Shown here: one piece after another, positions 1 through 5,508 of the stretch
Position numbering within the stretch: the stretch's first letter is position 1
How the letters are laid out: each line of letters begins with the position of its first letter
Source: Actinomycetota bacterium
Lineage (GTDB): Bacteria > Cyanobacteriota > Vampirovibrionia > Obscuribacterales > Obscuribacteraceae
Assembly (NCBI GenBank): GCA_903970355.1
Contig: CAJCIF010000083.1
Location: 1 to 5,815, forward strand
Length of the DNA stretch: 5,815 bases
Reading direction: 5' to 3'
The notes under the pieces: model-generated
Database searches by the model: none
What the model was told of the DNA's origin: nothing
The model's input: only the letters and a program-made list of their open reading frames with translations
Position numbers and translations under genes: made by a program

Positions 1-1453
1 CGCGCACATACTCAATCAACTCCGCTTCGGTTACTTCCGTAGCAGTTCGTTTGACAATGGCGGCATTGAGAGATTCACCCCATAAGGTATGAGGAATGCC
101 AACTACAGCACACTCTTGCACCGCTGGATGTGTGTAGAGAACATTCTCTACTTCAATTGAATAAACGGTTTCACCACCCGTTAAGATGACATCCTTTTTG
201 CGATCGACAATATTGATCGATCCATTGCCATTCATAACAGCAAGATCGCCGGTATGGAACCATCCATTGGAAAAGGCTTCAGCAGTAGCTTCGGGTTGCT
301 TCCAATAGCCAGGAGTAATAGTGGGTCCGCGCACAATTATTTCGCCAACTTCTTTGTCGTTGGGAGCAACCGGCGTGCCATCAGGATGAACAACCTTCAG
401 CTCAACCGGCATAAACGGTCTTCCGGTGCGGCTTCGTTCTGCAACGTATTCGTCAAAGGAAGCGGCTTTGTTCGAGCTGCTAGGTAAACTGAATGTCAAA
501 TAAGGGCTTGTTTCCGTGAGCCCGTATGTTTGCACATACTCGCATTTGAAAACATCAATCAGCTTTTTGACTAGCTCTGAACTAATTGGTGCTCCGCCGG
601 TTAAAAGCAAACGCAGACTCTTGTACTCGTACTTGGTGATTTGCTCATTCTTCAGCATGGCAATCACCATCGTCGGAATGACATTAGTAATTGACACAGC
701 CTCCTGCTGGATCAATCGCAGCGCATTGCTCGCATCGAAAACGGGCAGCATTACATGTTTCCCGCCAACAGCCGTAATAGCAAAGGTAGCCCAGGCATCG
801 GCAAGGTGGAACATGGGGGCAGCATGAAGCCAGACATCGTTTGTTGAAAGCTGCAATTCCGCGATTGCTGAGATTGCATGCGTAACGATATTTTGGTGCG
901 TCAGCATCACACCTTTTGGTTTGCCCGTTGTGCCGCTCGTATAGTAGATTTGGGCTAAATCGCTGGCAGTGGTAGCGAATGCATCGAGGGTATATTGCTC
1001 GCCAAGTTTGAGCAAAGAGTCGTAGTTAAAGCTCATCAAAGGCGGCAGAACTTCCGGTTCGCCACCGAAGAAAATAATGAGCTCAAGTGCTGGATTAGCC
1101 TTACAAAAATCAGCAACGGATTCCGAGCGCCGGGCGCTCAAGATGAGGGTTGAGGATCCGGCATCGGACAAAATTTGGGCAATCTCTCCGGTCGATAAAC
1201 GCGTATTGATTGGATTGAGAATCGCTCCCAGAATGGCGCAGGCATAGTAGGTCTCAAAAAACTCAACACCATTGGGTGCAATGATTGAGACAACCGTGCC
1301 CTTAGTTACGCCCAGCTTTGCAAGCTGCATGGCAAGCCGCCTGATCCGGACAACAAGTTCGCGGTACTTGAAGCGGCGGTTTCCGTCGACAAGAGCCTCG
1401 CGTTCCGGCCACAAAAGCTCCGCCCGACTGAGAAAACCCCACAGATTTACCAC
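1..1453 (-). CDS. AMP-forming acyl-CoA synthetase (fatty-acid-CoA ligase-like), C-terminus beyond window
   Basis: The minus-strand frame is open from a GTG at 1451-1453 to the window edge, giving 484 visible residues. It is an ANL-superfamily adenylating enzyme. The ATP-binding P-loop YYTSGTTGKPKG lies at residues 170-181, the adenine-binding YGLTET at 310-315, WFHTGD at 398-403 (Asp403 is expected to bind ribose), and the hinge-region DRKKD at 417-421, followed by TGGETVYSIEVE. Such enzymes activate a carboxylic acid to an acyl-adenylate and then an acyl-CoA. Family members usually run to about 500-550 residues, so only the end of the mobile C-terminal domain, with the catalytic lysine, should be missing. 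It has no signal peptide and is probably cytoplasmic or membrane-associated. GTG was chosen because AGGCGGAG lies 7 nt upstream. The upstream acyltransferase stop is 15 nt away, implying co-transcription. Chain-length specificity cannot be read; another acid substrate is possible. Confidence 0.93.
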   Translation of the reverse strand, partial: MVNLWGFLSRAELLWPEREALVDGNRRFKYRELVVRIRRLAMQLAKLGVTKGTVVSIIAPNGVEFFETYYACAILGAILNPINTRLSTGEIAQILSDAGSSTLILSARRSESVADFCKANPALELIIFFGGEPEVLPPLMSFNYDSLLKLGEQYTLDAFATTASDLAQIYYTSGTTGKPKGVMLTHQNIVTHAISAIAELQLSTNDVWLHAAPMFHLADAWATFAITAVGGKHVMLPVFDASNALRLIQQEAVSITNVIPTMVIAMLKNEQITKYEYKSLRLLLTGGAPISSELVKKLIDVFKCEYVQTYGLTETSPYLTFSLPSSSNKAASFDEYVAERSRTGRPFMPVELKVVHPDGTPVAPNDKEVGEIIVRGPTITPGYWKQPEATAEAFSNGWFHTGDLAVMNGNGSINIVDRKKDVILTGGETVYSIEVENVLYTHPAVQECAVVGIPHTLWGESLNAAIVKRTATEVTEAELIEYVR

Positions 1454-1460
1454 AGCAATA

Positions 1461-1468
1461 CTCCGCCT
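1461..1468 (-). promoter_or_regulatory. Ribosome binding site of the acyl-CoA synthetase gene
   Basis: The minus strand reads AGGCGGAG immediately after the TAA of the upstream acyltransferase and 7 nt before GTG 1453-1451. The site decides the start: no ATG lies near it, and the next in-frame ATG is about 40 codons into the conserved domain. Its position right behind the stop codon suggests translational coupling of the two genes. Confidence 0.7.
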
Positions 1469-2740
1469 TTAAACTTCAGTTGCATCAATAGCCATAGGGA
1501 TGCGACGTTTTTCAAGTTCGGCAAGCATAGTGGATAATTGCGTTTCCAGGTTCGACGTCACTGTCTGCAACACTTTTCTCTTCGCCGATTTATATTCAGG
1601 ATATAGAGCAGTCATATCGATCGGCTCACCTACATTCGCATATACAACCCGCTCGCCTTTAATCGTCGGATCTCCGCCAATTATTTCACCCTCCAGGCGC
1701 TCTAGCATGTCGGAAAATCGTTCCTGAGTATTTCTCTCGCGAAAGTAATTCTCATAAATAACAATGAAATTGACGACGCGATCCAGGTCCTTATACAGAC
1801 CACGCACCATGGACGCCTTTTGTTCGTGAATTTTCTTTTGGTAATCCGACTTGGGCTGATCATCCGCATATACGAAATCGTCCATTGCGTTGTGCAACAC
1901 GCGTACCTGGGAAAGCTGTGATTCACCTTCCGGCAAAGTGATGTGCAAAAGTTGGGCGGCGTTGTGGAGTATGTAACTGCGCAAGTTATTGATACGTTGA
2001 TCGATTGTTTCCTCGGCGGCCGGTTTAACACCGTATTCTTTTTCCAGCGTAATCAACAATTGAACAGCCACATGTCTCAAACGCGTATAAAGCGAATCGT
2101 TAGCACCAGGGGTGATACCAGTTTCGTCTTCCAGAAGTTTGAGAGTTTTCATCATGCTGGCGCGCACGTCGCCGGCATATGTGTATTTGAGCGCGACTGG
2201 AATTATGAAGACTGGCTCTTCCTTGCCATTCGTTTCTGCATGAGACTTTGCCAGTTCTTCAACCGCCCAAAAACATAATTGCGCGGCTCCGGATTCTAAT
2301 GGCATAAGCGTGTCGTTTTGCCTTGAAATTTCACCTTCCGGAAAGAGCACTAACTTCTTTTTGCCTTCGGCAATGATTCTGCGAGTAGTCTTAAAAGATT
2401 CGCGATCGGGTGCACCGCGCACCACCGAATAACCACCAAGATGCTGGATCCACCAGCCATTGCGGCCGTTATCCCAATCGAAAACTTCTCGCGCTGCTAC
2501 AAAATTGACATCCTCACCCAATATTTTTGCGAGGGCAAAAACTACTTGAGGATCATGCCGGTTGCTGTGATTCGGGCAAATCATGCCGCGCTTACCGGCT
2601 ACCTTTTTAAAACGTTCAAGGGCACCGGGCACCAACTCAACGCGTGTGCCATGCAACTGAAACTTCATGTAAAGAGGCAGCACGAGTTTCATTGCACCGA
2701 TCAAAGCAGACGAATCTTTAGGCGGGCGAAAATCTAGCAC
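1469..2740 (-). CDS. PlsC-type 1-acyl-glycerol-3-phosphate acyltransferase-like protein with long C-terminal extension
   Basis: This 423-residue protein has the glycerolipid acyltransferase motifs in order: NHSNRHD at 57-63 (catalytic HX4D, His58 and Asp63), GGYSVVRG at 102-109, LFPEGEIS at 132-139, and VFIIPVALKY at 177-186. The family moves an acyl chain from acyl-CoA or acyl-ACP onto a lysophospholipid, classically making phosphatidic acid at the inner membrane face. The acyltransferase domain occupies about residues 15-190. PlsC enzymes are often about 240-260 residues, so roughly residues 190-423 are extra: mostly charged, probably helical, and unrecognised. The GTG at 2740 is the first start after an in-frame TAA; only a distant GAGG (14 nt) precedes it. 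The ATG at codon 17 (position 2692) is an alternative start. The gene sits 55 nt after the deacetylase stop and 15 nt before the acyl-CoA synthetase, which could supply its acyl donor. The exact acceptor is unknown. Confidence 0.9.
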   Translation of the reverse strand: MLDFRPPKDSSALIGAMKLVLPLYMKFQLHGTRVELVPGALERFKKVAGKRGMICPNHSNRHDPQVVFALAKILGEDVNFVAAREVFDWDNGRNGWWIQHLGGYSVVRGAPDRESFKTTRRIIAEGKKKLVLFPEGEISRQNDTLMPLESGAAQLCFWAVEELAKSHAETNGKEEPVFIIPVALKYTYAGDVRASMMKTLKLLEDETGITPGANDSLYTRLRHVAVQLLITLEKEYGVKPAAEETIDQRINNLRSYILHNAAQLLHITLPEGESQLSQVRVLHNAMDDFVYADDQPKSDYQKKIHEQKASMVRGLYKDLDRVVNFIVIYENYFRERNTQERFSDMLERLEGEIIGGDPTIKGERVVYANVGEPIDMTALYPEYKSAKRKVLQTVTSNLETQLSTMLAELEKRRIPMAIDATEV

Positions 2741-2795
2741 GGCGCTTTACGAAGCCTCAGAAGCCAGAGATAGTTGGGAGAACAACGAAATCAAA
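2741..2795 (-). promoter_or_regulatory. 55-nt gap before acyltransferase, with possible -10 element at its upstream edge
   Basis: On the minus strand a perfect TATAAT covers 2800-2795, overlapping the deacetylase stop codon, about 55 nt before the acyltransferase GTG. The hexamer 17 nt further upstream (CATCAT) does not resemble TTGACA, so an internal promoter is only a weak possibility. No hairpin with a T-tract was seen in the gap, so read-through from the deacetylase is the simpler reading. Confidence 0.25.
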
Positions 2796-3494
2796 TTATA
2801 AGCTGGCGGAAGGCGAAATGATGCCGAATTTAAATCCTCTTTTCTTGGCACGGGCAATGATCTCTTGAGTCGCCAAGATTGTTTGCTCGGCAATATGCTT
2901 GCCTTCATGGAGAACGATCAATTTGCCATTTTGCATACTGCTAGAAACACGCTCCACCACTCTATTTGTGCCTACTGCTTGCCAATCTTCGGGTACCGAT
3001 CCCCAGTAAACAATTTCCATTTCCAGGTCTTTCAAGCATTGTGCAGAACGATTATCGATGATTCCGTACGGTGGCCGAAAAAGTTTTGGCGTTTGGCCGG
3101 TAGCATCTTCGATGGCAGCATTGGCTGAACGTAAATCCTTTTCCAGCGCATTTGCACTCAAAGCCGGCAGGAGAAAATGCTTATTGGAATGACTGCCAAT
3201 TGCATGTCCGCCTCTGGAAACCCGTTCAGCAAGCTCGGGATAGCGGCTAACGTGTTCTCCAATTAAGAAGAAAGTGGCAAGCACTTCCTCTCGTTCCAGA
3301 ATTTCTAAAAGCGTCTCGGTCGTCTCAGGAAAAGGTCCATCGTCAAAGGTCAGGTAGAGTGTCTTGTTGTCGCCATCCACCAAAACTTCACTTTGGCTTG
3401 GACCCGCCCAGTGCCCTGGTGGCAAGAGCGACTGCCCGGCTTTGGTTAACCAATCCATTTTTAAAAGAGAAAATCGATCGGAAATTGTAAGCAA
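2796..3494 (-). CDS. NodB-homology polysaccharide deacetylase (carbohydrate esterase family 4)
   Basis: The 232-residue protein is almost entirely a NodB domain. TFDDGP at 49-54 supplies the catalytic-base and metal aspartates (Asp51, Asp52). HSNKH at 102-106 is the metal-binding H(S/T)xxH motif. RPPYG at 140-144 is motif 3, and EDW at 169-171 matches motif 4. LHEG at 195-198 matches motif 5, with Glu where Asp is more usual. These enzymes remove N- or O-acetyl groups from chitin-like oligomers, peptidoglycan or other polysaccharides. I see no signal peptide or membrane segment, so it may act in the cytoplasm on a precursor, or be exported by an unrecognised route. The TTG start at 3494 is preferred over ATG codon 13 (3458) because AGGCGG lies 8 nt before TTG and nothing similar precedes the ATG. 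It lies 18 nt after the PEBP gene, so an operon is likely. The substrate cannot be assigned. Confidence 0.93.
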   Translation of the reverse strand: MLTISDRFSLLKMDWLTKAGQSLLPPGHWAGPSQSEVLVDGDNKTLYLTFDDGPFPETTETLLEILEREEVLATFFLIGEHVSRYPELAERVSRGGHAIGSHSNKHFLLPALSANALEKDLRSANAAIEDATGQTPKLFRPPYGIIDNRSAQCLKDLEMEIVYWGSVPEDWQAVGTNRVVERVSSSMQNGKLIVLHEGKHIAEQTILATQEIIARAKKRGFKFGIISPSASL

Positions 3495-3502
3495 GACTAA
3501 AA

Positions 3503-3508
3503 CCGCCT
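3503..3508 (-). promoter_or_regulatory. Ribosome binding site selecting the TTG start of the deacetylase
   Basis: The minus strand has AGGCGG 8 nt before TTG 3494-3492. The alternative ATG twelve codons later follows an A/T-rich run with no purine-rich SD. The same AGGCGG hexamer precedes the acyl-CoA synthetase gene, suggesting a shared SD variant in this operon. Confidence 0.65.
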
Positions 3509-3512
3509 ATTT

Positions 3513-4061
3513 CTATCTCGAATATATGCCCATAATGTGGCCCTTAGCAAGGACGTGGCCCTGCAGGGCAAGTTCCAAATCTCTGGCAGTTGCGCCGGTT
3601 GAGAGGCTTGGGATGATATCGAGTGCATAAATTCTAAAAACGTAACGATGCGGTTTCCCAGGCGGAGGAGCAGGCCCGCCATAGCCAATTTTTCTAAAGC
3701 TGTTCGTGCCTTGTTTGGCATCTTTCAGACCGCTTGAAGAGGCTCCTTTGGGGAGTCCCTGGAGATTCGGTGCCAGATCGAACAAAACCCAGTGGATCCA
3801 GATTCCGCCAGGAGCATCAGGATCGTCGCAAATAAGAGCGATAGATTTGGCACCCGCTGGTATTCCTCGCCATTGTAAAGGAGGAGAGAGGTTGCTGCCA
3901 TCGCCAGTAAACTCTTTCGGAATTGTCTGTCCTTCCCTAAAAGAAGGACTGGTAATTTGAATCTCCACGGGTTCACTATTTGCAACCAATGGGACAGCCA
4001 GAGACAGAGCCATCCCCAGACAACTTAAGCCAACCGGCAATATCTTCGAATTGATTCTCAC
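3513..4061 (-). CDS. Exported YbhB/YbcL-type phosphatidylethanolamine-binding (PEBP) family protein
   Basis: The 182-residue protein carries both PEBP signatures. DDPDAPGG at 79-86 is followed by HW at 90-91. The second segment, GYGGPAPPPGKPHRYVF, spans 126-142 and precedes RIYALD. Together these form the anion or phosphate-head-group pocket in the family. Residues 1 to about 29 look like a Sec signal peptide: Arg2 and Lys6, a hydrophobic stretch 8-26, and likely cleavage near ANS-E (28-30). Cys14 does not sit in a lipobox. After cleavage the length fits the bacterial YbhB group. Bacterial members have no firmly established general role; eukaryotic relatives bind phospholipid head groups or inhibit Raf. 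The start is GTG 4061-4059, with GAGGTG 10 nt upstream. It is the first gene of the minus-strand cluster and diverges from the TPR gene. A lipid-binding role in the periplasm is inferred from family and neighbours only. Confidence 0.92.
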   Translation of the reverse strand: MRINSKILPVGLSCLGMALSLAVPLVANSEPVEIQITSPSFREGQTIPKEFTGDGSNLSPPLQWRGIPAGAKSIALICDDPDAPGGIWIHWVLFDLAPNLQGLPKGASSSGLKDAKQGTNSFRKIGYGGPAPPPGKPHRYVFRIYALDIIPSLSTGATARDLELALQGHVLAKGHIMGIYSR

Positions 4062-4071
4062 GCGCCAATAG

Positions 4072-4077
4072 CACCTC
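4072..4077 (-). promoter_or_regulatory. Ribosome binding site of the PEBP gene
   Basis: The minus strand reads GAGGTG 10 nt before the GTG at 4061-4059. It supports this GTG, which also places the signal peptide at the extreme N-terminus. Confidence 0.5.
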
Positions 4078-4096
4078 GCAACTTGCCCATTCTACT

Positions 4097-4108
4097 AAGC
4101 AATTGCTT
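4097..4108. repeat. 12-bp perfect palindrome, possible operator
   Basis: AAGCAATTGCTT reads identically on both strands. Its core CAATTGC recurs at 4181-4187 about 80 bp away. The palindrome lies 36-47 bp upstream of the PEBP start. It could be a dimeric repressor site, but A/T-rich palindromes of this size can arise by chance. Confidence 0.3.
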
Positions 4109-4261
4109 TATCCACAAATGCCGGCGCGCACTGGTCTGCCACCACATATAATATCATTTCCGTCTTATTAGCTAGCGAATCAATTGCCTTCAATGAAAGC
4201 CACACAATAACGATTTCCTGAACTTATGCAAAAATATCTCAGCTGATTCGGATTATGCACA

Positions 4262-4963
4262 ATGATAAGCTTGCGAACCTTACTTATTACGTCAATTGTG
4301 AGTCTGAGCGCAACGAGTGCAATAGCAAAGCCTTCGTTGTACGACCAAGCAAGCCAGAACTACGAAAAGCAAAATTTCGCTGCAGCCCGAGATCAATTCC
4401 TCAAGGTAGTAAAGAGCGAGCCGAAGTCCTTCAAGGCCCAATTCCAGCTGGCAAATTGCTATGCCCAATTGAAGGATTTCAAAAAAGCGCGAGCAACATA
4501 TGCAACTTGTTTAACTTGCAAGCCAGACAAGGATACGGCGGCCCTTGCTCAAAATGCCGTTCAGTATCTAGATACATACATGGCACGCGCCGCACAACCG
4601 CAGGCAACGCCCAGTTGGCAAAGACCATCGGCATGGGGTACGAGTGGAACGCATTCGAGTCCAGACTCCTCATCAAATAGCGAACCGGATCAAGTAAAGT
4701 TTTTGCGTGCTCACAAGAGTGAGATTATGGCGCAGGGCGAAAGAGAAGCCAAGGCTGTTATGGATCAGTCCGAAAAAGATATCGAAGATCTCAAAGAAAA
4801 CGGCATGTATCGCTATCGGGATCCAGACACTGGTTACAGAACCCGCGGCGCACCACCATACATGATTGAGCAAATCAAAAAAGAGGCCAAGGAAAAAGCA
4901 AACGAAATTCGCAAGGAAGCGAAACGAAGAGCTGATGCCGTCCGCATTCCAGGGGAAGATTGA
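4262..4963 (+). CDS. Exported TPR protein with charged helical C-terminal half
   Basis: This 233-residue protein is not a recognised named gene. Residues 1-22 form a Sec signal peptide (Arg5, hydrophobic 7-21, cleavage after Ala-Ile-Ala 20-22). Two tetratricopeptide repeats follow: about 26-55, with NYEKQNFAAARDQF at 33-46 and Pro54; and about 56-89, with LANCYAQLKDFKKA at 63-76 and Pro88. A third helical piece runs from about 91 to 107. A Pro/Ser/Thr-rich linker (112-142) joins this to a highly charged region, 143-180 and 201-228, rich in Lys, Glu and Ala and likely coiled coil. Between them lies YRYRDPDTGYRTRG (183-196). Cys66, Cys83 and Cys86 include a CxxC. TPRs usually mediate protein binding, so a periplasmic or surface scaffold is plausible. 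The ATG has no clear SD, only GGA 9 nt upstream, but the signal peptide supports it. The next gene begins 24 nt after the stop. Confidence 0.85.
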   Translation: MISLRTLLITSIVSLSATSAIAKPSLYDQASQNYEKQNFAAARDQFLKVVKSEPKSFKAQFQLANCYAQLKDFKKARATYATCLTCKPDKDTAALAQNAVQYLDTYMARAAQPQATPSWQRPSAWGTSGTHSSPDSSSNSEPDQVKFLRAHKSEIMAQGEREAKAVMDQSEKDIEDLKENGMYRYRDPDTGYRTRGAPPYMIEQIKKEAKEKANEIRKEAKRRADAVRIPGED

Positions 4964-4987
4964 CCGGATATTGGGAGTACATAACAC

Positions 4988-5455
4988 ATGATCAGAAAAT
5001 TCTTTTGCTTAAGCCTATTACTCGCCATAGCCTCGCCATCCGTAATGGCACAACTTCCGTTCGGTATGCCGAAATCCTCTTCTCCTCTGGCGATGCCAAA
5101 CGAATCCGAAAAAGCGGGTGTCTGGATTGGCTACTTAATTGATACTGAAAACATGAAAGGCTGTGTATTGAAAATCGATCCCAAAGACTGTTTAACCAAT
5201 TACGCAAAAGAAACTGCCCTTTCTACAAAGCGGCCTTTCCTCTTGTATGCAAACAATAGTTGGTACGCGCTCGATAAAAGCGGAAGCAAACAGGCACGTC
5301 AATATATCGAAAATGCAGCGCAATCAAAAGGATTTTTTGTTGCAATCAAAGGGACGTCTCTCGGACATACGATCACAGTACAAAATATCGAAGACGCCAC
5401 AACCCTCTCCAACGAAAAGAAAGGCGATAAGGAACCTGCGTTGCTTTCTAAATAG
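4988..5455 (+). CDS. Small exported protein of unknown function
   Basis: The 155-residue protein has a clear Sec signal peptide (Arg3, Lys4, hydrophobic 5-16, likely cleavage after Val-Met-Ala at 19-21), so it should be periplasmic or secreted. I cannot name the family. The mature part starts with a Pro/Ser-rich stretch (about 22-40). A folded core follows: GVWIGYLID at 44-52, Cys59 and Cys68, a short WYALD segment near 92-96, an Ala-rich helix, and a final strand pattern (FVAIKG, HTITVQNIED) near 117-135. The tail is Lys/Glu-rich. The order GY-x-x-D, two cysteines, YxLD, then VxxxG and TIxVxxI recalls small exported beta-rich (OB-fold-like) proteins, but this is impressionistic. GGGAG at 4973-4977 is 10 nt before the ATG. 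The gene follows the TPR gene by 24 nt and ends at a hairpin, so the two probably form one transcript. Confidence 0.8.
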   Translation: MIRKFFCLSLLLAIASPSVMAQLPFGMPKSSSPLAMPNESEKAGVWIGYLIDTENMKGCVLKIDPKDCLTNYAKETALSTKRPFLLYANNSWYALDKSGSKQARQYIENAAQSKGFFVAIKGTSLGHTITVQNIEDATTLSNEKKGDKEPALLSK

Positions 5456-5458
5456 AGA

Positions 5459-5486
5459 AACGGTCGCCTCTTTTGAGACGACCGTT
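5459..5486. terminator. Hairpin terminator, probably bidirectional
   Basis: AACGGTCG and CGACCGTT pair over 8 bp. One C-A mismatch and CTC/GAG extend the stem to 12 positions closed by a TTTT loop. It starts 3 nt after the stop codon of the exported-protein gene and ends 22 nt before the stop of the convergent gene. Downstream sequence is T-rich but interrupted on both strands (GCGTTACTTTGTTT on plus, TCTCTATTTA on minus), so intrinsic termination is likely on one or both strands but not certain. Confidence 0.75.
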
Positions 5487-5508
5487 GCGTTACTTTGTTT
5501 AACTTTGA

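Larger units (their letters stand above)
4062..4261. promoter_or_regulatory. Divergent intergenic region between PEBP and TPR genes
   Basis: These 200 bp separate two divergent genes and must hold promoters for both unless transcription enters from outside. No convincing -35/-10 pair was found. A plus-strand TATAAT occurs at 4147-4152 and overlaps TATTAT on the minus strand, but neither has a good -35. On the minus strand TTGAAG (4193-4188) and TAATAA (4170-4165) are 17 bp apart and form a weak pair. On the plus strand GATTAT (4251-4256) sits immediately before the TPR start. No small ORF with an SD and no terminator hairpin was seen. Confidence 0.5.

Noticed and set aside
254..1472. Three plus-strand open frames (254-487, 516-827, 1272-1472)
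   Set aside because: They are antisense to the acyl-CoA synthetase, whose conserved motifs run through this whole stretch on the minus strand.
3513..4061. PEBP protein as a lipoprotein
   Set aside because: Cys14 is preceded by Gly-Leu-Ser rather than a lipobox and lies too early, within the hydrophobic core of the signal peptide.
4147..4152. Perfect plus-strand TATAAT as the TPR promoter
   Set aside because: The sequence 16-18 bp upstream is GC-rich (GGCGCGC region) with no -35 resemblance. It would also leave a 5' UTR of about 100 nt lacking an SD, so it is kept only as a note in the intergenic entry.
4255..4680. A 141-codon plus-strand open frame overlapping the TPR gene
   Set aside because: It lies one frame off a gene with a signal peptide and TPR motifs. 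Its translation has no domain, signal or hydrophobic pattern and is a composition shadow.
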